A DNA stretch of 64,000 nt from Magnaporthiopsis rhizophila (lineage: Eukaryota > Ascomycota > Sordariomycetes > Magnaporthales > Magnaporthaceae). The notes under the pieces are model-generated. The model was not told the DNA's origin. It saw only the letters and a program-made list of their open reading frames with translations, and did not search any database. Shown one piece after another: positions 48,114-58,744 of the stretch (the stretch's first letter is position 1; the number at the start of each line of letters is the position of its first letter). The stretch covers positions 1 to 64,000 of the forward strand of contig PYSS01000046.1 of NCBI GenBank assembly GCA_003049465.1. Reading direction: 5' to 3'. Made by a program: the position numbers and the translations under genes.

Positions 48114-51100
48114 CAGGAGATGGTGTTGTTGGTGGCGATTAGAGTGAGGTTCGACAGGTCTGTCTGACAATAAACTCGATTGGGCTGCTTGCTTCGATTC
48201 CAAGACCCTGCGAGAATGAGACGCCTCCGACTTTCGGTTTCCGTGTTAATTTTTTTTTTCTTCCCCACGACCCGTGAAACCCGCCGGATTGCCCCACATC
48301 AATCGGGGCTAGAACGGAGCTGACGGACGCCGGGCTCGGCCTCATTTCCACTCAACTGCGTTTTCCTCTCATTTTGGTTCACGCCTTGATCAGCCGGCAT
48401 TTCCTATTCATGAGCTAGTTTTACCGAGATTGCTCTGGGCTTTTGGATCGCGTTCTAGGGCGTGCTGTTGTGAGGTTCATCCTTGTTCTTGTGAAAAAAA
48501 AAGGCTAGTGAGAATGATCAATGAGAATGAGAGCAGTAAACATGCAAATAAAACGCTCCCATGATTCGATGTTTATGCCCATGAGCTCCTCGACAGTGTT
48601 CCTTGTCACAAATTCAGCCCGGTAGTGTAGGAATACGTAGTAGCCTGCCGTGGATATCTTCTGCTCATCAGCAAAGACGTACATCATCATGTGCACCATG
48701 AAGTACGCTCATAAGCCATCCACTCATAAGTTGCATTATATTGGCCCCTGAGCTCCAAATTACGCGAAGAATTCGCGGTGTCTTCACGATGTGTGCTCAG
48801 TTCTAGTTCACAAGGCGATATCAGAGCTCACTGAAGAAGGAACGAGGATGACCGCATATCATGATCATTCTTGATAAAGCCGCTCACCGAAGCATCACCC
48901 CAATACAAGGTCCGCCCAAACATGCTCATGAGACAATCCAGAGGTGTCTGTTGATCCTTTTCTCGCTGCCGATCAGTCGGGCAGGCGGAAAGTCATCAAT
49001 ATATTCAAACACGCCCTCGACACAACTCGGAGCCGACCTGCGCAGTGGGTCTACATAGGACCAATGTAAGCAAATCACATCTCATGATTACGTATGGCCC
49101 TGCCTCATAAAGGATACTACATACACGAGGTCATGTCGCAAGCCATTGGCCCTCATCCCCCGGTGCAAGCTGCCAATGCCTCGCCAAGCCGGCGCTCGCG
49201 GCAGTCGGGCTTGAGCTAAGTTGCCCTTTTTAGAGCATGCGGCCCGCAAAGTGCTCGACGTAAACTTCCCTTTTCGTACGCAAGGTTAATTATCCTTTTT
49301 GCTTGTGGGTGTGATGTGGCGTCTTTCGTCATTGGTCTATGTGCTTTCAAGCCAGCCCGGCGTAATTAATGAAGGAAAGTCGGCGGTTCCGCTAGCCACC
49401 CCAAACGCCTTGCATGGATGATGGCACCGGCCATGCTTTTCGGGCCCGGTGTATTGGTACATGACATCCGAGACCTGAGCTGGAAGTCTGTTCATCCTCC
49501 GGTCATCCCCAACTCCCAGGGAATGGTTTTTCTTTGTGGAGGCAGGTGTGTATTTGCTCCTTCACGTCATCTCACTATAGCCGGACTAGCTGCCCATGTG
49601 ATCTGTCATGTGGTGCCTCGCTTCTGCATGGACCTTTCCGTGTACGTCGAACCTCACATTACTGCGTGTTTTTTTCTTACTTGAGCCGTGTCTCCCTTTT
49701 GTACATGTGGTCATCTTTTTGCACCCCGCTGCGGGTTTTACGGATCAGTAGACTGTCCAGGCGTGTTCACAGCATGCACATGTCGTCCTGGCTTTAGCCC
49801 TGCGGATATGAGTGGGACATGCGATGCTCTGCAGACGCTGTCGGGGCTTCTTCGCCTGCCAGGCGGAAAGAAAACATAGAAGCAGCCCCGAGAAGGTGTT
49901 CCGAGAACGCTACGAGCGGCTCCCGCGGTCCTGCGATAATCGGATGCAGTCGGGCTGCGCGTGGCGTGAAGTCGTGTGGTTATCGGCTGTTTTGCCGGTG
50001 TTTGCTTGCAGCAAGTCGAGCTTCCCTTCCCGATTCGGCAGCTGCCTCATTTGCAGACAGCCACACCCTCATGCAGTTCTTGCATGCCATGCCAGGCAGC
50101 CAGCCCATTTATTCCCAGGCGGACACCTCGCAGGCTCCGAAAAAACGTGCCGCAAGCGCGCGAGTAGATGGAGCCATGACGGAACCAATATTTTGGGATG
50201 GGTTGCTCGGTCAGCAGCAATCAGTCGCCTTGGGTTGAGTTTACAGCAGGACCCAGGGCGAATAGGACGGTAAATTTAGTCCGTTTCTTCGATTTGGTCC
50301 AGGCAGTTGGCGCCGGGTATGGGTGGTCAGCAGGGGTTTTCCTAGGAAAATCCGGAAGCTCTCGCCATAAATAGTGGAACTGGTGTATGTAAAGAAAAAA
50401 TGTCAGCAGCCAAGCCAAGCCAGGCGCGTGTGTGTATATAAACCCCGTGAAGCCCGCCCGATTGAAGGGCCAGGGCGGGTGGCAGCAGGAGCTCTGACAA
50501 AGGCCCAACTAATGCGCCGCGCTGGCGGAAGGGGTGGAAGGAATCCAGAGACAAAAAAAATCAAGGGCAGCCAGGATGGGACGGCGAGCCAAAAGTCTGA
50601 CGGCATCGTGGATGGCTGCCTGGCCCCCAACGTCACACACGGGGATTTCGGCACGCATTGCAGGGGCCGGCTTGGCTGGGGCCGATCATTGGGCGACTGT
50701 CAGGGCCGCCTGCCGCATTTGGCACGTTTGCACGATCGATCAAAATTGCCCGTTTCGGATGCCATCCCCTCGGGCCGTGGCCAACCAACCTGCGAGAACT
50801 GGCGATTTTGATGACTTTGTTTTTTTTTCCCTCTTTTTGCCCCTCCCACTCCCTGTTCTTCTCTCTTCATCCTGTGAGCCCCCTGAAGATGGTGGCAAGG
50901 AAGAGCCCTGCTGGCGTCGACGCCGCTGTCTCTCAGGCTAGGTAACTGGTAGGTACGTCAACCTGTCGGCTGCTGGCCCTACAACTGCCATGGCCCCTTG
51001 TCGCGTCTCGCGGTAGATTTCCCCGTCCGGCAGGCTGGAGAAAAACGGTCTCTCTCAGCTGGCTCCGCTTCCCGGAATGTTTCTGACCCTTGGACTGGGT

Positions 51101-51816
51101 CGGATGCCCCTCCATCTGCGCATGCAGTCTGCCGATCTTTGACAGCGCTTGCTGGCGCGTCTGCAGCCCTCTTTCAGCCGTCCTTGGGCTCCAGTCGGGG
51201 CCGGTTGGGTAAAAGACAGCGCAGACGGGCTTCCCGCTTGTCACCCCTTACCCACCGCTAACACCACCTCCAACACGCCGTGCATGTCGCTGCCGCCCTT
51301 CGGGGTTTGGTAACCTTCTGTATCTGTTTCTCCTCGCCTCCTCTCCCTCCCTGTCCGAGTCATGGTACCGACAGAGCCGACGACGACGGATCTGGGAATC
51401 TTGCACTTTGTTTCTGCATCTCTCGTTTTTTCACTCTTCGAAGTTACATACCCTTTTCGTCTCTGGCGCTGGGCGCTATCGCCCCCGTCATTGAGAAGCA
51501 CAAAAGGGCGGGGCTTCCCTCCTCGCACAGGCATGTATCCCTGCCCTGCTCAAGGATTTCATGTCCATATGCCTCCCTATCTTGTCTCTTGCCTGTCCGC
51601 TCTGGGCCGTCTTACTCAACTTCTCATCGCAGGGCCTGCTGGGCCACTGCCCTAGGTGGACATCTGGTCTAGGCAGTCAAGAGCTCGAGCGCCCCGAGAA
51701 CGGGGACTGAAGTTATCAGCCGTGCCATTTGCAAAGACAACAAGGCCTCTCACTCACAAACACGCATACCCTCTGACTCCTCGGCGACGGGCGACGCAAG
51801 TCCCACGGACTCGGAT
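48114..51816. other. 3.7 kb region without a credible gene
   Basis: Lies upstream of both the minus-strand EFM7 gene and the plus-strand hydrolase. The sector 48.4-49.4 kb is more AT-rich than the rest. It contains one short minus-strand frame (48505..48699, 64 aa, starting MVHMMMYVFADEQ) with protein-like composition but no family I recognise; it may be a relic. A TATATAAA at 50435-50442 has no gene close by. Other frames look random. Confidence 0.5.
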
Positions 51817-52845
51817 ATGGCCTCAAACTCTACAATCACAGCGTCACCGAGGCAGATGCCGTTCTGGGACATGCTAAACGACACAGCCATGGACGAGGGC
51901 ATCGCTCTGCCAGCCGTCCAGGAGCACACGGTCCAGGCCGACGGCGTTAGTGTTTTCTACAGACACGCCGGGCCGACCGACAGCACAGCGCCCACCATCC
52001 TCCTCCTCCACGGCTTCTCGAGCTCGTCCTTCATGTACCGGGGGCTGATGCCCTACCTGGCCGGGGCCGGCTATAGAGTCGTGGCGCCCGACCTCCCCGG
52101 CTCGGGCTTCACCGACGTGCCGCGGGCGCGCCGCTACGCTTACACTTTTGCGAACCTGACTGCGACGCTCGAGGCCTTCGTCGACGCCTTGGCCCTCGGC
52201 CGCTTCGCCATATACGTATTCGACCACGGCGCCCCCGTCGGTTTCCGCCTGGCGCTGCGCCGCCCCGACGCCGTGACCGCCATCGTGACCCAGAACGGCA
52301 ACGTCTACGCCGAGGGGCTCCGCATGCCCTTTTGGGACCCCATAGAGGCCTATTGGGCCACGGCGCCCGGCGGCAGTGGCAGCAGCAGCAGCAGGGCGGA
52401 GCGCATGGCGCGCAGGCAGGCCATCAGCGGCGCCCTAGAGCTGCCGACCACGCAGTGGTGCCGGTCGTGGGGCCTGCCCGCCGACGTCAGCCCCCAGCAC
52501 GAGGCGGTGCTGGCGGAGGCCTGCCGCCTCGACCAGGCGCTGCTGGATCGGCCGGGAGTCAAGGACGCGCAGCTCGACCTCTTCTACGACTACCGCACAA
52601 ACGTGGACATGTACCCGCGCTTCCAGCAGTACCTCTACACGAGCCGTGTCCCCGTCCTGGCAGTATGGGGCCGCAACGATCCGATATTCGCCCCCGAGGG
52701 TGCCCTCGCGCTGGGTCGTCACGTCAACGAGTTTGAGATGCACTGGCTCGATGCAGGCCACTTTGCCCTCGATGGGAACGAGGCCCAGATTGCGGAGCTG
52801 ATGCGTAGCTTCTTTGAGACTTATTATGTTTTTAGTCCGTTTTAG
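51817..52845 (+). CDS. Alpha/beta hydrolase, haloalkane dehalogenase/epoxide hydrolase type
   Basis: Single exon, 342 aa from the first in-frame ATG. It has the alpha/beta hydrolase fold: HGFSSSSFMYRG (oxyanion H65-G66-F67), DLPGSGFTD, the nucleophile elbow VFDHGAPVG with Asp136 in place of Ser, the acid Asp288 in WGRNDPIF, and His315 in LDAGHFALDG. An Asp nucleophile is the mark of haloalkane dehalogenases, epoxide hydrolases and fluoroacetate-type dehalogenases, not of esterases. MPFWDPIEAYW begins a cap region. The cap is short and holds a Ser/Gly run (about residues 186-192). No signal peptide, so probably cytosolic. The substrate is unknown. The broken oxygenase 450 bp downstream hints at a former small catabolic neighbourhood, which is speculative. 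Confidence 0.85.
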   Translation: MASNSTITASPRQMPFWDMLNDTAMDEGIALPAVQEHTVQADGVSVFYRHAGPTDSTAPTILLLHGFSSSSFMYRGLMPYLAGAGYRVVAPDLPGSGFTDVPRARRYAYTFANLTATLEAFVDALALGRFAIYVFDHGAPVGFRLALRRPDAVTAIVTQNGNVYAEGLRMPFWDPIEAYWATAPGGSGSSSSRAERMARRQAISGALELPTTQWCRSWGLPADVSPQHEAVLAEACRLDQALLDRPGVKDAQLDLFYDYRTNVDMYPRFQQYLYTSRVPVLAVWGRNDPIFAPEGALALGRHVNEFEMHWLDAGHFALDGNEAQIAELMRSFFETYYVFSPF

Positions 52846-53291
52846 TCCCCGACTTGGCTGTCTTGATAAGGAGGGGAAGCGGAAGCACGCCGAAGGACAA
52901 CAGCCCTGGTTTTTACTTATCCTCTGTTGGGGCATATGAACATCTATTATTAAGCTAATTTCCGCAGCATAGCGAATCTGCTTGCTCGCATGCTCTCACG
53001 ACACAGCGGCTCGTGGAGAGGCAATGGGCGTGTTTGGGCTGGACGGCGTCGGGAGGAATTCTTTTTGGTTGGATATTTATGCGGAAGCTTGTCGAAGCTT
53101 ATCTTGGGAGGACTACTTCCACCCGGCACCCTGCCGAATGAATTGGAGCCAGTTGCTTCCTTTATTCACTCCCTCCGTGTCACTTGCCGTTCTTTGTGCT
53201 CGCCCTCGGCCTCTCGGCATCTCGTCACATACCCGGGTAGAGAGGGCGTCTTCCGGTTTCAGTGACGCCCGAGCTAGCAACGTCCTCGCAC
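52846..53291. other. Intergenic between hydrolase and oxygenase relic
   Basis: No supported gene. The oxygenase frame continues open for some 30 nt before 53292 but shows no clear family sequence there. Confidence 0.5.
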
Positions 53292-53540
53292 GACGTCGGC
53301 ACTGGCTCCCACACGTGCCTGCAGTGCGTCACCCTGCTGTGGCGGGACGCGGTCGGTGACTTCCTCGTGCGCGTGTCCAATGAGGACTTCCAACCGACCA
53401 TCCACCGCGTCTGAACCGGAGCATCCGTCGACCGCTATTCCATGGCCCTCTTCGGCTTTCACTTTGACGAGGCCTACGTCGCCCTGTCGTCTCCCTCGGC
53501 AGGGGACACCGCTAGATATGAGCCCATCTGCGGAGAATGA
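53292..53540 (+). pseudogene. Degenerate 2OG-Fe(II) oxygenase (isopenicillin N synthase-like), C-terminal half
   Basis: In one frame the sequence reads DVGTGSHTCLQCVTLLW then RDAVGDFLVRVSNEDF, QPTIHRV, a TGA stop, then VDRYSMALFGFHFDEA and ARYEPICGE. Family members normally have SHTDLQCVTLLWQD, about 30 residues including GLQVL and GTFVVNIGDFL, then the distal His and an RYS 2-oxoglutarate motif. Here the iron-binding Asp after SHT is Cys, the middle block is missing in frame, and one stop interrupts the end, while the distal His (TIHRV) and RYS survive. This is a dead gene. A helix typical of the N-terminal half, GSKDAVVGYWQECLALARR, is found on the opposite strand at about 53672-53728, so the locus may also be inverted. 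Confidence 0.75.
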
Positions 53541-55402
53541 TGCCAGCTTCGCCACCGGAAAACACTCGACACTAAGAAGTACCTAGCAACCAAAAGACCC
53601 TTCTATTTGCATCAATTGTTCTTCCATTCTTCCACGCCTCATATGTGCCTTTGCGTTGGGCACGGATCGGGCGGCGGGCCAGCGCGAGGCACTCCTGCCA
53701 GTAGCCGACGACGGCGTCCTTGGAGCCCGTCGAGGTGCGCCGTCCCCTCCCCACTCAAGGCCTCGCCGTCGCCATGCCCCGGGTCGTGGCATGGGTGGCA
53801 GCGGAAAGTAGAGCCCTCGCACAGGTCCGCGCGACTCCAAGGGCGAAGCCGGCCCGATGACCGGGCGACCAGCTCAGTCATGCTCCGACTTGATCACGAT
53901 GACGCACCCTCCTGGCTCGCTGGGTCGGTGGGAAAAGCGGTAGAGACCTGGGTAACCTACCGCCGGACGTCCCCCCCCTCCGGCACGGCCGGCCTTCCCA
54001 GACCTCGCAGGCCCTGCCTTGACGTACCCGCCCACCTACCCCAAGACAAGCCAGACAGACGACGGGGCTGCCGCGTCCTCACTGCCACCCTGCGGAGCGA
54101 ACGTGAACCTGGTCCAAGGCGGGCGGTGCCTCTACGTCGCTGCTACACGCCATCACCCCGGCAACCGCCAGTATCCCGAACACCATGGGACGCAGCTCTG
54201 GCCGCCTGACGAGCGCCATGCGTTATACGGCGTCGCCATCTGCTTCGTCGCCACGTACGGCTTCCCCGCCATCCCCTTGCCCAAGATGCGGGCCTCGTCC
54301 AGGTCAAGCCTGCCGTCTTTCTATAGTCTCGGCCGTTGCCATGCAGGCCAGGTCCATCACCAAAAGCAGGATCTCGGCCCCTCATTGAGCCAGCCAGGGA
54401 AGCGAGAGGGCATGTATGACCGTCCGCTTCTTCACGTTGGGCGCTACCGTAAGTCCTAGTATGGCCTCTCTGCCTCCTTGCCCTCAACGCAAATACAAAG
54501 CCACATCCAGATTCTCGTGCTAAACGCTCAATGCGCAACTAAGCTGCCTTCGCCAGCAACACCACCGACTCCCAGAGCTCCGCGGCCAAGCTTCCGGACG
54601 TAACCGCCGGCAAAAGTCTTTGTCGAACCTGCTCGTCAACCTGGCTGGTAACTCGCAGCCCACGTCATTTGCGAGCCGGGCCGGACTCTAGAGCTGCATG
54701 GCGCTATCGGCCGCATGCAGACCGATGGGCACTCGCTCGCCAACCGCGCCCTTATACTTCGCCCTACTCAGCCGCGTTCGAAAAACTCGCTTTCAACCGG
54801 CAATGACATGACCGCGTTGCTGGCCCGCTACCTGACAGTCCGCAGGGGTTTCTTGTCTGCGCCGCCGCCTACCTGGCCTCAACCCGTGGTAACCTTGCAC
54901 GGGTTAGGCCTCTGCCGTCGTTGCCCTTCATGGCCTTGTACTCGTACCAGATATTCCCTGGGTGTGAGTACCAGCCGGCGCCCAAGACCTGGCCTCCGCC
55001 CGTCATAGAGATCGGCCAGAAGGAGCCCAAAACCTATATCCGCTCTGCCGACATCAAGGATGCCGGCCTGGGCAGCGGCGTGGATGCCTCGTTCATGAAC
55101 CCAAGTGTATTATCGTGTCCCGCACAAGGTTTATGCGACCTAACCATGTTGCCATCTACCAACCCGATAACTCTGTGTTTCGTGCCCCACGCTGGTCTCC
55201 AAGGTGTATAAGCCTGATTCCGCCCAATGAATCAAATACCAGGGTAAACAATTCCCATACATTATGAAAAAGAGAAGAAGAACAAGAAAAAACACAAACA
55301 AGAACAAAAACGGCACATAGTATCAGAGTGGTCCATCATGGGTTCCTTCGTTGTAAGGCTTCCGGGAGCATCATAGAACAACTACAAAGTCATGGTGACC
55401 AA
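53541..55402. other. Region with decayed coding traces, no intact gene
   Basis: Minus-strand 53672-53728 encodes an oxygenase-like helix (see the pseudogene). The plus strand at 54900-55211 has an open stretch with protein-like composition (SLPFMALYSYQIFPGCEY, then PKTYIRSADIKDAGL), and short protein-like pieces occur in changing frames at 54.0-54.4 kb. None could be assigned to a family. The pattern suggests one or more degraded genes. The last 200 bp would be the 3' region of Pal1. Confidence 0.45.
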
Positions 55403-57359
55403 TTACTGGTTGTCCGAGTTTCGCTTCCGTCGGAAGCTCCCAAAGCGGCGCTTCAGCTCCTCCGTTATGCGCCTTCCCGTGGTGTTGCTCCTGCGCAGGT
55501 CGTTGTTGGTCGAAGAGGCACCGGCGCCGCCTCTGTCCGGGCTTATCGGAGGAGACAACATGTTGGGACGTGAGCCGCTCGCCGCAGCACTGCTGATGCT
55601 TCGATGTCGGACCTGAGCGCCGAGATCCTTGCGGGTAGCGTCGCTGCTCGAGCCTTGGCCAGACGATCGTGGCTGCATCTCGTAGACGCCATTGCGGCCG
55701 CTGATGCCCGAGCCAACCTCCTTGCGCCGCAGTGCCTTGTTCTGCTTAAGATCACGCTCAATCGTGTAAGACGGCTCACCCTTGCCCTTGAGATCATTAG
55801 GGTGGTAAGGCTGATAGCAAGTATGTTGGCGGGTTAGCGCCGTCTCGTTTGACACGAGTATATATGGCGGCAGCAGGGCCTAGACACTCACAATGCCGTC
55901 CCATCTCTTATAAGCGCCGCCGGGGGCATCCGGCTCGCGCATAAGATCGGCACCCTCTTCATACCGCATGACGTTGCCGGTCATATCAACACCGCCTGGC
56001 GGAATCATGGCCGTTCCTTGCAGAGGCACGTGCTTAACGAGCGAGTCGTTGATGTATTCTTTGGGCGTCGCCTTGAGCGCCTCCATGTTGGAATCCTTGA
56101 CGGCCTCGACCGGCGAGTACATCTTGTTAGTGTTCCTCGATACGAGAGTAGCGTCGTAGGGTCCGCCATGGTGGTATGTGCCACCGATGGTGTCGAGGCC
56201 GTCGATGGTGTCTGTGTCCGGCAACCGCGTCTTACGCAGGTGCGGAGCGCGGTCGGCGGCGCGGACGTCTCGCTTGATCATGTCTAGCGGACGGTGTGAC
56301 ATATCGCCCGGAAATCTCTGGGTGAGCGACCCAGAGCGCCTGAGAGACGGTCCGTTTTCTGGGCCCTTACCCTTGTCAAGGGTGGTGCTGCTGCTACGGG
56401 CGTGGCCCGAGGCACGGTTTTGATGGGCCGAAGGCGGTTGGCGAACAGATTGGCTGCGGCCGAAGCCCAGGTTGGCGGGAGACCGGTTATCAGAGTAGCG
56501 CTGCGGGTGGCTGCTGCTGTTACTGCGGCCGAAGGCAGGCCTGTTTGTCGCTTGTCCGTCCGAGGACGTTGCACGGTTGTCGGAGAAGGGGTTCTCCGGC
56601 CGGAAAACGGAGCGGCTAGGACTGGTTGAGTTCGGCGGCGATGGATAGTGTGTCCTTTTTGTGCCTTTGCTCGAGCTTGCGCCCCTACTATCGCCGTTGT
56701 TGAAGGAGGTGCGGCGACACGGGGGACTGGCGAAGGAACTTCCAGGACCACACTCCTGGTTGGGCTCAGGGGCTGTCAAAGGATCCAGAATGTACTTCTT
56801 GGCCTGGTGTATGTCTGCATTAGCGTCTTGCCAATGGATTCCGATGGATGAAGACCCAAAAAGCAGACGTGCAACGTTGACAATTTATTATTTGAGCGCC
56901 GTGATCCCCAGACCGGCCATTCTGCTCGGCCCCGGTGGGTCACCGGCTGGCTGGTGAAGAGTGACGCAACGGTGGATAGGTAACAGCTGGTGTGCGAACG
57001 GCTCAGCCACTTGAGCCGCCTTGGAATCTAGTACGCTGGAGAGCACAGACACTAGCCTGTTGCCAAGGGCTGTTGACGATACACAGGTCGGGAAGCTTAA
57101 AAAAGTGGAAGACCAGTGCAGATCTTGGGCATGTGTGGTACCGCGACTTAGCCGGAACTGTGTGCCCGTTTGGCGGTAGTCCGGTGCTGCTGGGGCCAAC
57201 AGTCTATGGTGACATGGGGCTGGGAAACAATGACGGCCGGGCATAGCACCCGTCTGTGCAAGGAAGGGCTCGGTCGGCTCCGTGTTGGTGGGCTCCTCTC
57301 GAAACAAGAAACAACTGGGACCGAAACGAAACGGAGCACCGGCGAATTGACGTACCCAT
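55403..57359 (-). CDS. Pal1 cell-morphology protein
   Basis: Proposed join of 57359..57356, 56814..55892 and 55810..55403 (minus), 444 aa. The last intron (81 nt, GTGAGT donor, GCTAAC branch, TCAG acceptor) is firm. Exon 2 starts at a CAG acceptor (56815) with no usable ATG in frame, so the start must lie upstream; ATGG|GTACGT at 57359-57350 gives the right phase and the product MDIHQAKKYILDPLTAPEP, a plausible Pal1 start, across a 541-nt intron. The Pal1 domain (about residues 164-350) shows SLTQRFPGDMSHRPLDMIKR, DTIGGTYHHGGPYDATL, SNMEALKATPKEYI and EEGADLMREPDAPGGAYKRW, then DLKGKGEPSYTIERDLK. The N-terminus is Ser/Arg/Asn-rich and the C-terminus basic (RRFGSFRRKR). Fission yeast Pal1 acts at cell tips with endocytic factors to maintain cylindrical shape. 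The exact first exon is inference. Confidence 0.82.
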
Positions 57360-58744
57360 TGTTTATCAAAGGAGTCCGAAGACCTGCCCATTTTTGCCGG
57401 CGGGATGGCGGGGAGACGGCGCTCTCAGGGGCTGGTGATGTCGCCTTCTGCGCCAGACACAGCAATCAAGCAGTAGCTCGTCGGTCGGAGCCACAGAGCT
57501 TGCCGACGCTACCGCGCCGTCTCACCAGGGCTGGTGTTAGGTGGACGATAGGCGAGGGTGGCGTCGAGGATATGTCTCTAGCGCGATTCGAGATTGGCCG
57601 AGTTGAGAATGCGGTTTGTGAGGTTCGACAGGCAACGACGGGGACCTAAAGGAAGAAGAGAAATGGCTCGGACGAGGATACAAAAAGACGAGATGGAACT
57701 GGGCAGGTCGGCCCAGATGATGACAGAGAGCCAGAGGCCACATAAAAGAAGCAAGCACGGGGGGAGGGAGGGGCGGACCTGTGAGCTCCCCTATTGGGGG
57801 GCAGCAGCTGAGGTCACTCTCGCGCCGAGCTTCCGTTCGTCGGGTGACGGGGCTCGTCGAACCTCAATACCCCCCTCAGCTCCGGGGCGGCAGGTACGTG
57901 CTAGGTACCTACGTAAGTGCTATGTACAGGCATTCCGCGATATATGGGCCAGACCCTCCTGCCCGGTGCTGTACACCGTGCCTGACTTCTCCAGCCTTTT
58001 CCACCGCTACGGAAGTGGTGACTGACTTGCGCAGGGCAGCAGCACCGATGGATGCATTCCACCCCACCTGCCCAGTCCGCGTCCGGACTTTCATTGGCGC
58101 ACGACAGAGGGCGCACGCGCGGGCTCAGCGCAGCTTGCGGTCAAGGACATCGTTGGGACCATCGTTGGGACGAGGAGAGAGCCCAGATGAGGGCAATGCA
58201 AGCCCGCCGTCGTCCAGTCACGGTTCAATTCAAGCATCATGCAAGTAGACGAGGCGCCCCCTGCATCGAATTTGCCCCCACGTTGAAGGGCCTGGCAGGG
58301 CCCGAGTGGCATCGACGTCATCGGTGGGAGCAGGGGTTTAGGCAGGGATTACCTTGGCTGATGCTGTGGGCTGGTAGGTGCGTGGATACGAGTTTTTTTT
58401 TTTTTTTTTTTTTTCGCGAAAACGAGCCTCCTCTTCAGTGTCTTCTTCTGGTCGGGCGGTGAGGCGGCTCGATAGGATTTCATTGCGCAATTTGATGTGT
58501 TTATTGCCTGTCAGGCTGCGGTGGGTGTTTTTGAAGGGTGGCCGACGAGTGTAAAATCAGTGTGTAAATAACCTGTGGACAATAATATGCGTGACTCTGT
58601 TCAGTGTTCAGCATATCTGGATCTGACGTGGGGACAAACGAGTAAATTTGCAGGTTATACCATGATGAGAATTGGCCGGAACGCAACGCGGCCAACAAAT
58701 CCACCCAGCCCGCCCTGGTAATCTGTAATCACAATCCCACGCAA
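57360..58744. other. Divergent intergenic region, Pal1 and Usb1 promoters
   Basis: No credible coding frame. It holds the upstream regions of both divergent genes and a 22-nt T run (58393-58414). No clear TATA box near the Usb1 start. Confidence 0.55.
58393..58414. repeat. 22-nt poly(T) tract
   Basis: Uninterrupted T22 in the Usb1 upstream region, about 330 bp before the start codon. Confidence 0.9.

Noticed and set aside
51817..53540. Hydrolase plus oxygenase as an active catabolic gene cluster
   Set aside because: The oxygenase has lost an iron ligand, a core segment and its frame, and no other pathway gene is adjacent.
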